DNA from: Acidobacteriota bacterium
Lineage (GTDB): Bacteria; Acidobacteriota; Vicinamibacteria; Marinacidobacterales; Marinacidobacteraceae
Assembly: GCA_009835985.1 (NCBI GenBank)
Contig: VXWI01000060.1
Coordinates: 1-54,991 of the forward strand
Length of the DNA: 54,991 bases
Direction of reading: 5' to 3'
This document shows, in pieces, positions 16,395 to 24,384 of the stretch. Made by a program: the position numbers and the translations under genes. Numbering within the stretch: the first letter of the stretch is position 1; each line of letters begins with the position of its first letter. The notes below the pieces were generated by a model. It worked only from the letters and a program-made list of their open reading frames with translations. It was not told where the DNA came from and did not search any database.

Positions 16395-17333
16395 ATGACG
16401 CCGGCGGACGCCAAGAGCACCATCTGTGGACCGTTGATTCCGGTCATCACGAACTACGCGGACGACCTCAGCGTCGATCACGACGCCATCCGGGAGAACG
16501 TCAACTACGTCGTGGACCGCGGCGTCCGCACCGGGAGCGGGGTGCTCCTGGCCGCTGGCGCCGGGGGCGACTTCCCGATGCTGACGCTCGATGAACGGAA
16601 GGCGGTGAGCGAGACCATCGTGCGGGCCGCGGATGGCCGCACGCCCGTGCTCGTCGGGGCCCAGGACACGAACCCCGCGGTGTCCGTCGAGCTCGCGCGC
16701 TTCGCCGAGGACATCGGCGCCTGGGGCATCCAGCTCGCGCCGGGCTACTACTACGAGTCGTCTCCCGAAGACTGCTACCGGCTGTTCGAGACGGTGCATG
16801 AAGCCACCAGCACGCTGGGGATCATGGTCTACAACACGCACTGGGAGGCCTACGACATGTCGCTCGACGACGTCGAGCGGCTCGCCGAGCTGCCGCGCTG
16901 CCTTGCCCTCAAATGGTCGACCGCGCGCGGCACCCTGGACTACCAGCGCGGGGTCGTGCGCTTCCGGGACCGCTTGGCCGTCATCGACAACCACGGTCTC
17001 CAGGGCTTGACCCACATGCTCGGCGGGCGGGGATACATCACCCACCTGTGTACCGTCTGGCCCGAGCATGACCTCGAGGTCTTTCGGTTGATGGAAGCGG
17101 GCGAGTACGCCCGGGCGCAGGAGCTGTTGAGCACGGTCAACTGGCCGTGGTACGACTTCCGGGTGCGGATGTGGCGCCGCACCGGGGCGGAGAGCCCCGT
17201 CGTCAACGCGGCGCTCGAGCTGACCGGGCGTAAAGGCGGCCCGAGCCGGCTTCCCACCCGCCGCCTCGACGAGGCCGAGCGCGAGGAGTTGAGGAGCGTC
17301 CTGACTGCCATCGGGGTCCCCGGCGTTCGGTAG
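16395..17333 (+). CDS. Dihydrodipicolinate synthase / N-acetylneuraminate lyase family aldolase
   Basis: Cytosolic Schiff-base aldolase or dehydratase acting on a keto acid. 312 residues, TIM barrel. The Schiff-base lysine is K173 (LALKWST) and the catalytic tyrosine Y146 (MVYNT), both at family spacing. The GGD motif AAGAGGDFPMLTLDE corresponds to the pyruvate-binding GTTGE region, but with GGD for GE. That change, with the divergent symporter, argues for a catabolic family member and not lysine synthesis (DapA). ATG 16395 is chosen because GGGAGA lies 9 bases before it. Confidence 0.85.
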   Translation: MTPADAKSTICGPLIPVITNYADDLSVDHDAIRENVNYVVDRGVRTGSGVLLAAGAGGDFPMLTLDERKAVSETIVRAADGRTPVLVGAQDTNPAVSVELARFAEDIGAWGIQLAPGYYYESSPEDCYRLFETVHEATSTLGIMVYNTHWEAYDMSLDDVERLAELPRCLALKWSTARGTLDYQRGVVRFRDRLAVIDNHGLQGLTHMLGGRGYITHLCTVWPEHDLEVFRLMEAGEYARAQELLSTVNWPWYDFRVRMWRRTGAESPVVNAALELTGRKGGPSRLPTRRLDEAEREELRSVLTAIGVPGVR

Positions 17334-17339
17334 GACCCC

Positions 17340-17363
17340 AGACGCCGGCCTGCGGCCGGCGCA
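17340..17363. repeat. GCCGGCC hairpin, degenerate repeat copy
   Basis: ACGCCGGCC-TGC-GGCCGGCGC is a perfect hairpin with the repeat family's second stem, but without the GCTCCGA or GTTTCG flanks. It lies between convergent genes, and a short T-run at about 17401-17405 follows, so it may also help end transcription. Confidence 0.4.
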
Positions 17364-17419
17364 CCCTGCCCCGGGCCGACGGTCAGGCGTCCCGGGAGGC
17401 TTTTTCGCGCCGGCGTTCC

Positions 17420-18820
17420 CTAACGCACGGCGTGGCGGGCGACGACCGTGGCGACCGCTTCCGTGAGGCGCTTGGCGTAGGCGATCTCAAGGAACTCGTT
17501 CGGTCCGTGGGCGTTCGAGTTCGGGCCGAGCACGCCGGTGATGACGAACTGCGCCTCGGGGAACTGCTCGCCGAGCATGCCCATGAAGGGGATCGAGCCG
17601 CCCTCGCCCATGTACATGGCGGGTTTCCCGTAGGCGCCCATCGAGGCGTCGCGGAGGGCGTCGCCGAGCCAGGGCGCGAGCGCGGGAGCGGACCAGCCCT
17701 GCGCGGGCTCGTGGAAGTGCAGGGTGACCTTCGCGCCGTAGGGCGGGTCGGGTTCCACGGCTTCCCGGATCGCGTTCTGGGCGGCGACGGGGTCCACCGT
17801 GGGCGGAAGCCGGAACGAGAGATTCAGGGTGACCTGCGGCAGGAGGACGTTTCCGGCCTTCTCCAGCGAAGGCAATCCGCCTTGTCCGGTCACCGCCAGG
17901 TTCGGGCGCCAGGTGCGGTTCAGGATCAGCTCACCGGTCGGGACGCCCGGCCGGCCGGTATCGCCCGCCCAGGGAAACCGGCTGAAAGTGTCCGAACCCA
18001 GCGTCTCGGCGGCCGCTTCCGCCTGCGCAACCCGCTCGGCGGGGATCTCGGCGTGGAGCGCCTCGGGAATGATGCGGTCCGTCTCCGGGTCCTCGAGCCG
18101 GTCGAGCAGCTTGCGCAGGATCAGGAAGGGCGGCGGGACGACCCCGCCGGCGTCGCCCGAGTGGACGCCCTCGGTGAGCACCTCGGCCTGCAGGGTGCCG
18201 CCCACCATCCCGCGGAGTGACGTCGTGGACCAGAGCTGGTCGTAGTTGCCGGCGCCCGAGTCGAGGCAGATCACCAAGTCGGGGCTGCCGATGACGTCGG
18301 CGAAGGACTCCATGTAGGCGGGCAGGTCCGGCGAACCGCTCTCCTCGGAGAACTCGACCAGCAGGACCACGCGCGCCCGCTTCTTCCCTTCGCGGCGCAC
18401 CGCCTCGAGCGCGGCGAGCGCGCAGTAGAGCGCGTAGCCGTCGTCCGCCCCGCCCCGGCCATAGAGCTTGTCGCCCTCGCGGACCGGGCTCCAGGGGCCG
18501 AGCCCGTCCCGCCAGCCGACCATCTCGGGCTGCTTGTCGAGGTGGCCGTACATCAGGATCGTACCGTCCGCCTCGCCCGGGCAGTCGAGGAGCAGCAGCG
18601 GCGTCCTTCCCGGGATCCGCCCCACGTGGAGCGTCGCGTCGTCCGGGGCGTGCTTCTCCATGAACGCCTTGCCCATCTGGAGCGCGTCCTCCATGTGCCC
18701 GTGCGCCTCCCAGTCCGGGTCGAACAGCACCGAGACGTTCGGGACGGCGACGTACTCGGTGAGGGAGGGGAGGATCTCGTCCTCCCAGAAACGGTCCAGG
18801 AACTCGCGGGTATCGGTCAT
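17420..18820 (-). CDS. M20 family metallopeptidase
   Basis: Zinc-dependent dipeptidase or deacylase, 466 residues, no signal peptide, so cytosolic. The ligand set is complete: YGHLDKQP (His and Asp), RGGADDGY (bridging Asp), EFSEESGS (catalytic Glu pair), LDSG (Asp) and NAHGPNE (C-terminal His). The lid domain lies at about 205-370 in between. It resembles the M20 group near carnosine/cysteinylglycine dipeptidases. ATG 18820 is used; upstream in-frame sequence runs through a repeat. It is convergent with the aldolase gene. Confidence 0.92.
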   Translation of the reverse strand: MTDTREFLDRFWEDEILPSLTEYVAVPNVSVLFDPDWEAHGHMEDALQMGKAFMEKHAPDDATLHVGRIPGRTPLLLLDCPGEADGTILMYGHLDKQPEMVGWRDGLGPWSPVREGDKLYGRGGADDGYALYCALAALEAVRREGKKRARVVLLVEFSEESGSPDLPAYMESFADVIGSPDLVICLDSGAGNYDQLWSTTSLRGMVGGTLQAEVLTEGVHSGDAGGVVPPPFLILRKLLDRLEDPETDRIIPEALHAEIPAERVAQAEAAAETLGSDTFSRFPWAGDTGRPGVPTGELILNRTWRPNLAVTGQGGLPSLEKAGNVLLPQVTLNLSFRLPPTVDPVAAQNAIREAVEPDPPYGAKVTLHFHEPAQGWSAPALAPWLGDALRDASMGAYGKPAMYMGEGGSIPFMGMLGEQFPEAQFVITGVLGPNSNAHGPNEFLEIAYAKRLTEAVATVVARHAVR

Positions 18821-18841
18821 GGCCGGCGATTGTAGGACGCG

Positions 18842-18890
18842 CTCGGAGCGCCGGCCTCCGGCCGGCATCGCGGCCGCAGGCCGCGAAACT
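18842..18890 (+). repeat. Two-hairpin palindromic repeat, copy 5
   Basis: CTCGGAGCGCCGGCC-TCC-GGCCGGCATCG is followed by the other hairpin CGGCC-GCA-GGCCG and GAAAC. Full length. It forms an inverted pair with the copy at 18966, about 75 bases away, between the divergent M20 and TRAP genes. Confidence 0.8.
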
Positions 18891-18965
18891 TGTGCCGCCG
18901 TGTTTCGGCATGGTGCAACGCGATCCCGTTAGACGTGACGCCACAAGGCAGCGTGAGGATTGGGA

Positions 18966-19012
18966 GTTTCGCCCGCTGCGCGGGCGATGCCGGCCGGAGG
19001 CCGGCGCTCCGA
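18966..19012 (-). repeat. Two-hairpin palindromic repeat, copy 6
   Basis: GTTTCG, stem CGCCCGC-TGC-GCGGGCG, ATG, stem CCGGCC-GGA-GGCCGG, CGCTCCGA. Both stems are perfect. It is the inverted partner of the copy at 18842. Confidence 0.8.
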
Positions 19013-19047
19013 ATGGCGTCCGGTAGAGTGGCTTGCCTCCGGATGCC

Positions 19048-19536
19048 ATGAACGGCTTCACCGACCGCCTCTGGCGAACGCTCGAGACTGGCGCGGCGCT
19101 CGCCCTCGGGCTCATGGCGGCGCTCGTGATCTACCAGGTGGGGGCCCGCTACCTGTTCGGCAGCCCCCCGAGCTGGACCGAGGAACTCGCGCGCTTCCTG
19201 CAGGTCTGGCTCGTCCTGCTCGCGTCCCCGATCTGCGTGCGGCGCGGGATGCACCTCGCAGTGGACTACGTGACGCCCCGCCTGCCGCCGGCGGCGGCGC
19301 TGGCCCTCCGCACCGGGGTGCTCCTGATCTCCGCGTTCTTCTGCCTCGGCCTCGCCTTCTACGGCGCCCGCCTCCTGGCGGTCGCGGGCTTCCAGACCTC
19401 CCCGGCCCTCGGGATCTCGATGATCTGGCCCTATCTGGCGGTCCCGGTCAGCGGGGTCCTCATGGCGCTGGCGGCGGGAGTCCTGATCGTTTCCGGACTC
19501 CGCCGGGGGACCGCGCAGGAGGACGACGAGCCGTGA
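19048..19536 (+). CDS. TRAP transporter small permease (DctQ type)
   Basis: Membrane subunit of a tripartite Na+-dependent transporter for organic acids or similar solutes. 162 residues, four helices. The family signature is clear in YQVGARYLFGSPPSWTEELARFLQVWLVLLAS and RRGMHLAVDYV. ATG 19048 is preferred over a TTG 15 bases upstream. It overlaps the large permease in GTGA. Confidence 0.92.
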   Translation: MNGFTDRLWRTLETGAALALGLMAALVIYQVGARYLFGSPPSWTEELARFLQVWLVLLASPICVRRGMHLAVDYVTPRLPPAAALALRTGVLLISAFFCLGLAFYGARLLAVAGFQTSPALGISMIWPYLAVPVSGVLMALAAGVLIVSGLRRGTAQEDDEP

Positions 19537-20816
19537 TCCCGGCGCTCCTCATCACCCTCGCCCTGCTGCTCCTGCTCGGGGTGCCCGTCGCGTTCGCGAT
19601 CGGGCTGAGCGGCATGGCGGCGCTCGTCGCCGACGGCCAGATCCCCTTCGAGATCATCCCGCAGCGCGCCTTTGCGGCGCTCAATTCCTGGGCGCTCATG
19701 GCGGTGCCGCTCTTCATCTTCGCCGGGGAGCTCATGAACGCCTGCGGGATCTCCCGACGGACGGTCGAGGTGGTGGGACGGCTTCGGGGTGGGCTCCCCA
19801 TCGTGTCGGTGGTCTCGTCCATGTTCTTCGCGAGCATCTCGGGCAGTTCCAGCGCCAGCACCGCGGCGGTGGGCTCCATGATGATCCCGGCGATGCGGGA
19901 ACGCGGCTATCCCACCGGTTTCGCCACCGCGCTCCAGGCGGCGGGCGGCGCCATCGGGCCGATCATCCCGCCGAGCATCATCATGATCGTCATGGGCTAC
20001 GTGACGGAGACCTCCATCGCGGCGCTCTTCGTGGGCGGCATCGTGCCGGGGTTCCTCATGGCGACGGCGCTCATCGGCATCAACATTCGGCGGTCGCGCC
20101 GCTACGAGGCGGCGTTCGCCGCGTCCGGACACGCGCCGCCCGCGCCGGACGGCTCCCTCGGCCGGGCGATCCTGGGGGCGCTCCCGGCGCTCGGGATGCC
20201 GGTCGTCGTGCTCGGCGGCATCCTGGCCGGGATCTTCACCGCCACCGAGGCCGCCGGGGTGGCGGTCGCCTACGGCCTGGCGGTGGGTTTCTTCATCTAC
20301 CGCGAACTCCGTCTCCGGGACCTGCGTCCGCTCCTCGTGAGCGCAGCGCTCCGCTCCTGCGTCGTGCTCTTCGTCGCCACCAGCGCCTTCCTGCTCGCCT
20401 GGATCATCGCGGTGGGCCGGGTGCCCGATCAGGTGGGAGGACAGGTGGAAGCCCTGGCCGGCGGCCAGCTCTCCTTCCTGATCGTCTGCAACATCATCCT
20501 CATCGTCGTGGGCATGTTCATGGAGAGCATCTCGGCCATCATCGTGATCATGCCCATCCTGTTTCCGCTGGCGCTCCAGCTCGGGATCGATCCGATCCAC
20601 TTCGGGGTGCTGGCTTCGGTGAACCTCTGCATCGGCATGGTGACGCCGCCCTACGGCGCGACCCTGTTCGTCGCCTGCACCATCGCGAAGCGGAGCATCA
20701 GCGACATCGCGGGGTGGACGGTGCGTCCGGTGCTGGCCATGGTGGCGGTGCTGGTGCTGATGACCGTCTTCCCGTCCGCGGTGACGGTCCTGCCGCGCTG
20801 GCTGGGGATGATGTGA
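19533..20816 (+). CDS. TRAP transporter large permease (DctM type)
   Basis: Main transport channel, 427 residues, about 12 helices. Seen: VPLFIFAGELMNACGISRR, FASISGSSSASTAAVGSMMIPAMRERGY, AAGGAIGPIIPPSIIMIVMGYV, and near the end NLCIGMVTPPYGATLFVACTIAK. The GTG start has AGGAGG 9 bases before it and overlaps the small permease stop. Its own stop overlaps the start of the binding protein, so all three are translated in step. Confidence 0.95.
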   Translation: MIPALLITLALLLLLGVPVAFAIGLSGMAALVADGQIPFEIIPQRAFAALNSWALMAVPLFIFAGELMNACGISRRTVEVVGRLRGGLPIVSVVSSMFFASISGSSSASTAAVGSMMIPAMRERGYPTGFATALQAAGGAIGPIIPPSIIMIVMGYVTETSIAALFVGGIVPGFLMATALIGINIRRSRRYEAAFAASGHAPPAPDGSLGRAILGALPALGMPVVVLGGILAGIFTATEAAGVAVAYGLAVGFFIYRELRLRDLRPLLVSAALRSCVVLFVATSAFLLAWIIAVGRVPDQVGGQVEALAGGQLSFLIVCNIILIVVGMFMESISAIIVIMPILFPLALQLGIDPIHFGVLASVNLCIGMVTPPYGATLFVACTIAKRSISDIAGWTVRPVLAMVAVLVLMTVFPSAVTVLPRWLGMM

Positions 20817-21802
20817 CGTTGCGCCCGCTCCTCGCCGTCGTCGCCGCTGTTGCTCTCGTCGCCGGGTGCGCGCCGCCGGAAGAGCGCCGGATCACGATCA
20901 AGGCCAGCACCAGCACCGCCGCGAACGAACCGGCGGTGAAGGGACTCGAGGTCTTTGCGCGAGAGATCGACGCGGCGACCGGCGGCCGCATCGCGGTTGA
21001 GATCTACCCGAACAACGCCCTCGGGAACGAGCGGGACGTCATCGAGCTGACGATCATCGGAGCGGTCGAACTGACGACCCCCTCGAACGCGCCGCTCGCC
21101 ACCTTCGTGCCCGAGATGCTGGTCTTCGACCTGCCCTACCTCTTCCGGGACCGTCCCCACATGTACGAGGTGCTCGACAGCCCCATCGGGCGGCGTTTCG
21201 AGGCGCCGCTCGCGGAGCGGGGACTGGTGCTGCTCGGCTACTTCGAGGCCGGTCTCCGCCACGTGATGACGCGGGACCGGCCGGTCGAAAGGACGGAGGA
21301 CCTGGCCGGACTCAAGATCCGGACCATGGAGAACCCGCTCCACCTGCGGGCCTTCGAGGCCTTCGGCGCCAACCCGCTGCCCATGGCCTACGGGGAGGTC
21401 TATACGGCGCTCGAACAGGGGGTGATCGACGGCGCCGAGGCCGCCCGCTCGAACTACCTTTCGAAGCGCTTCTTCGAGGTGGCCCCCAACTGGTCCGAGA
21501 TCGGCTGGATGTACCTGGTGCAGCCGCTGGTGATGAGCGAGCGTTTCTTCTCGTCGCTGTCGCCGGAGGATCAGGCAGTGGTGCGTGCCGCGGCCCGGAA
21601 GGCGGTGGACGCCGAGCGCGAGGAGTACCAGCGGCAGGATGCGGAGGCGCTCACCACCCTCGAAGCCGCGGGGGTGCGGTTCACCCATCCGGAAACGGGC
21701 GTTCTCCTGGGGTTGGCGCGGGAGGTATGGCGGAACGCGGGGGACGACGTGGACCTGACGCTGGTCGAGGCCATCACCGGTCACGGCATCGAAGCGCGCT
21801 AG
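20813..21802 (+). CDS. TRAP solute-binding lipoprotein (DctP type)
   Basis: Captures the solute outside the inner membrane and hands it to the permease. 329 residues with a lipoprotein signal (LLAVVAAVALVAGC, Cys at about residue 20). Binding-protein marks: IYPNNALGNERDVIELTIIGAVE, LAGLKIRTMENPLH (the family Arg that grips carboxylates), and AYGEVYTALEQGVIDGAEAA. Start GTG 20813 in an ATGTGA overlap; a TTG at 20819 is the alternative. The ligand is probably a carboxylate, not identified. Confidence 0.92.
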   Translation: MTLRPLLAVVAAVALVAGCAPPEERRITIKASTSTAANEPAVKGLEVFAREIDAATGGRIAVEIYPNNALGNERDVIELTIIGAVELTTPSNAPLATFVPEMLVFDLPYLFRDRPHMYEVLDSPIGRRFEAPLAERGLVLLGYFEAGLRHVMTRDRPVERTEDLAGLKIRTMENPLHLRAFEAFGANPLPMAYGEVYTALEQGVIDGAEAARSNYLSKRFFEVAPNWSEIGWMYLVQPLVMSERFFSSLSPEDQAVVRAAARKAVDAEREEYQRQDAEALTTLEAAGVRFTHPETGVLLGLAREVWRNAGDDVDLTLVEAITGHGIEAR

Positions 21803-21805
21803 CTC

Positions 21806-23026
21806 ATGGACCCCCGCCGCGCGCTGGAACTGGCGGAGGGTGCGCGGGGAGAACTGCTCGCGCTTCTGAAGGACCTGATCGCGGCGCCGAGTCCGTACGG
21901 CGCGTCCGGCAGGGAGGCCCAGGAACGGCTTGGCGCCTACCTGAAGCGGAACGGGTTTGCGGTTGAGACGACGGAGGACTCGTGGGAGCCGCTTCGCGAC
22001 CATCCCGAGTTCAGTCCGCCGCCGCCGGAGATCGAGTCTCCCGTGAACCTGGTCGCGACGCCTCCCGGCGCGCCACCCCTCACGTTCTTCGCGCATGTGG
22101 ACACCGAGGCGCCGTCGGCCGGCTGGACTTCGCCACCCACGGAAGTCACGGTGCGCGACGGTCGCCTCTACGGTCTGGGAGCCGCGGACGACAAGGGCGG
22201 CCTCGCCGCGGCTGCGGTAGCGGGGGCACTACTCGCGCGGGATTCCGGGAAAGCGCCTCGCGTGGCGAGCGTCCACGGCAAGGGGGGCGGGGCGCGGGGG
22301 ACCCTCCCGGTCGTTGCCCGGATGGCGGCGGGAGATTCCATCTACGTACATCCGCCCGAGAACGGCGCGGGTCTCGGCGTGCTCAAGAGCGCGAGCCGGG
22401 GAGTCGTGGACCTGCATCTCCGGGTCATCGGCTGGTCCGGGCGGCCGCGGGAGATCGGGACTCCGGAGAGCGCACCGTTCGCGGAAGGCGGCGACGCGCT
22501 CGAGGCGTGCCTCCGCTGGATTGAGCGCGTGCGCCCGGGCGAGCTCTCCGACTGCGAGATCAACCTCGGACGACTAGTCGCTGGTGATGCCGCCGGGCTG
22601 ACACCGGTTCGGTGCGAAGCCGAGGTCCGGGTCCTCTTCCGCGGGAAGAAGACAGTGCACGGGGTGCTGGAGGCCTTCCGCCGCGCTGCGGCGGATCAGC
22701 CGGCACAGGGTCCCGGCCGATGTTTCGGATTCGAGGTGACGGCCCCCGGGCTTCGCGCGAACCCCGCCGAGACCGTCTGGAACGACGCCCTTGCCGTCGA
22801 ACTGCGGTCCGCGGTCGCCGGGATCACGGGCTGCCAACCGGTCCCCTACGCCGACCACCTGGCGAGCGACATCCGCTTCCCGATCCGGCTCCGGGGAGCG
22901 GCAGCGCTGGGAATCGGGTCGCTGGGCGGCAACTTCTACGGCCCCGACGAGTGGGTGGACCTCGACGACCTGGTGCGCCTGGTGGCGGTGCTGGTGCTCT
23001 TCGGCGCGCGCCGCGCCGACTCCTAA
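21806..23026 (+). CDS. M20-family protein lacking several metal ligands
   Basis: 406 residues with the M20 fold: FFAHVDTEAP and LGAADDKGGLAA keep the first His and bridging Asp. Where active members have the catalytic Glu pair (xEExGGxxGT), this one reads VHGKGGGARGT, and the C-terminal ligand His (xAHGPNE) is Tyr in NFYGPDE. It may use one metal, act on a different bond, or only bind ligand. It starts 3 bases after the TRAP binding protein, so it probably handles the imported solute. Its stop overlaps the stop of the convergent tam gene by 4 bases. Confidence 0.85.
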   Translation: MDPRRALELAEGARGELLALLKDLIAAPSPYGASGREAQERLGAYLKRNGFAVETTEDSWEPLRDHPEFSPPPPEIESPVNLVATPPGAPPLTFFAHVDTEAPSAGWTSPPTEVTVRDGRLYGLGAADDKGGLAAAAVAGALLARDSGKAPRVASVHGKGGGARGTLPVVARMAAGDSIYVHPPENGAGLGVLKSASRGVVDLHLRVIGWSGRPREIGTPESAPFAEGGDALEACLRWIERVRPGELSDCEINLGRLVAGDAAGLTPVRCEAEVRVLFRGKKTVHGVLEAFRRAAADQPAQGPGRCFGFEVTAPGLRANPAETVWNDALAVELRSAVAGITGCQPVPYADHLASDIRFPIRLRGAAALGIGSLGGNFYGPDEWVDLDDLVRLVAVLVLFGARRADS

Positions 23027-23844
23027 TCCTGGCGCGTCGCGACGAGGAAGAGACGCGGGAACGGATAGACCGTCGAGCCGTCCGCACGGCGCGGATATGC
23101 GGCCCTCAGCCTTTCCCGGTACATCTCCAGGAAACGCTCGAGGTCGGCGCCGGCCAGCCCGTTCAGGACGGGCCGCAGCCCGGTTGCCCGGACCCATGCG
23201 AGGACGGCGTCCTCGCCTTCGAGCCGGTGGAGGTATTCGGTCTCCCAGATGTCCACCTCCGAGGCCCTGGGCGCGAGCAGGTCGTAGTAGGCATCGGAAT
23301 CGAGCACCCAGTCGCGTCCGGCAGCCGCCGCCACCGCTTTGTCCCCGAGCCGCGAGCCGCCGGCCCCACCGTTCGCCAGGGTCTCGCACATCAGCGTGTG
23401 GGACGGCTGGGCGTGACTGAGCGGCATCTGCACCGCGAGGCAGCCACCCGGAGCGAGATAGTCCAGCAGCCGCGGAAACAGCGCTTGGTGATCCTCGAGC
23501 CAATGGAGAGCGGCGTTCGAGAAGATGAGGTCCGGCGCCCGTTCCGGCTGCCACTCCCTGATGTCGCCCCGGACCCACTCAATCCGGCCCTGTTCCGCGC
23601 GAGCCCTCGCGAGCATCCTTGGGGAACGGTCGAGCCCCACCACTCGGGCGCCGGGGAACCGGTCCGCGACGATCCGCGTGATCGTCCCCGCGCCGCAGCC
23701 GAGGTCGTAGACGAGCGACGCGCGGGTGATGGAAACCCGGTCCAGGAGCTCGAGCGCCGGCCGGAGGCGAAAGTCGCGGAACCTGTCGTACTGGGCCGGG
23801 TCCCAATCGCCGCCGGCGGCCTGGGGCCGGCCTGCCCCGGGCAT
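23023..23844 (-). CDS. tam: Trans-aconitate 2-methyltransferase-like SAM enzyme
   Basis: Cytosolic SAM-dependent methyltransferase, 273 residues (E. coli Tam has 252). Resemblance to Tam runs the whole length: WDPAQYDRFRDFRLRPALELL, motif I VYDLGCGAGTITRIVADRFPGARVVGLDRSP, GDIREWQPERAPDLIFSNAALHWLEDH, LAVQMP, VDIWETEYLHRLEGEDAVLAWVRATGLRP, and YPFPRLFLVA. Tam detoxifies trans-aconitate formed from the TCA intermediate. The ATG overlaps the stop of the Smr gene in ATGA. Confidence 0.85.
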   Translation of the reverse strand: MPGAGRPQAAGGDWDPAQYDRFRDFRLRPALELLDRVSITRASLVYDLGCGAGTITRIVADRFPGARVVGLDRSPRMLARARAEQGRIEWVRGDIREWQPERAPDLIFSNAALHWLEDHQALFPRLLDYLAPGGCLAVQMPLSHAQPSHTLMCETLANGGAGGSRLGDKAVAAAAGRDWVLDSDAYYDLLAPRASEVDIWETEYLHRLEGEDAVLAWVRATGLRPVLNGLAGADLERFLEMYRERLRAAYPRRADGSTVYPFPRLFLVATRQD

Positions 23845-24335
23845 CAGCTCGGGGGAGCGGCCAGCACCACGTAGAGCGCGCCGCTGCCACCGTCCTCCCG
23901 GCGCGCCTCGCCCCACGCGGCCACCAGTTCCGGCTTCCAGTCCGCGAGCCACTCGGGCACGCGCCGCGCCAGCACCGGCTGGCCGCCTTCGGAGCTGTAG
24001 CCCTTGCCGTGGATTACGCTGACGAAACGGTCTCCCCGGATCTGCCGGGCGCGGAGGAAGTTCTCGAGAAGCCGGCGCGCCTCCTCCCGGGTCTTCTGGC
24101 GCAGCGAGACGGCGCAGTCGTCCCGCACCCGGCGTTTGCCGTTCTGGAGGTCCCGGAGGAGCGCGTGCGGCGACGGCAACGCGAAGTGCACCGGCACGTC
24201 CCGGACGGCGGCCACGAGTTCCGGGGGTGTTTCCGCGATGGCCTCGGCGAACTCGGCCTGCTCTCGTTCCGTCGCGCCCTCCACCTCGGGGAACTCCAGG
24301 CGAGGCGGCTTGCGTTTTCTCGACGGGTCAGGCAC
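23844..24335 (-). CDS. Smr-domain protein
   Basis: 163 residues from a GTG start. The C-terminal half is a Smr domain: ARRLLENFLRARQIRGDRFVSVIHGKGYSSEGGQPVLARRVPEWL context, with the IHGKG nucleotide/nuclease-like loop and the VLARRVPEWL helix. The N-terminus is basic (PSRKRKPPRLEF). Stand-alone Smr proteins have nicking or RNA-cleaving activity in some species; the role here is open. It is co-translated with tam. Confidence 0.8.
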   Translation of the reverse strand: MPDPSRKRKPPRLEFPEVEGATEREQAEFAEAIAETPPELVAAVRDVPVHFALPSPHALLRDLQNGKRRVRDDCAVSLRQKTREEARRLLENFLRARQIRGDRFVSVIHGKGYSSEGGQPVLARRVPEWLADWKPELVAAWGEARREDGGSGALYVVLAAPPS

Positions 24336-24384
24336 GCATAGACTCCGAAACGGCGACCGGCTCGGTCCGAGGGAGGGTATCGCC

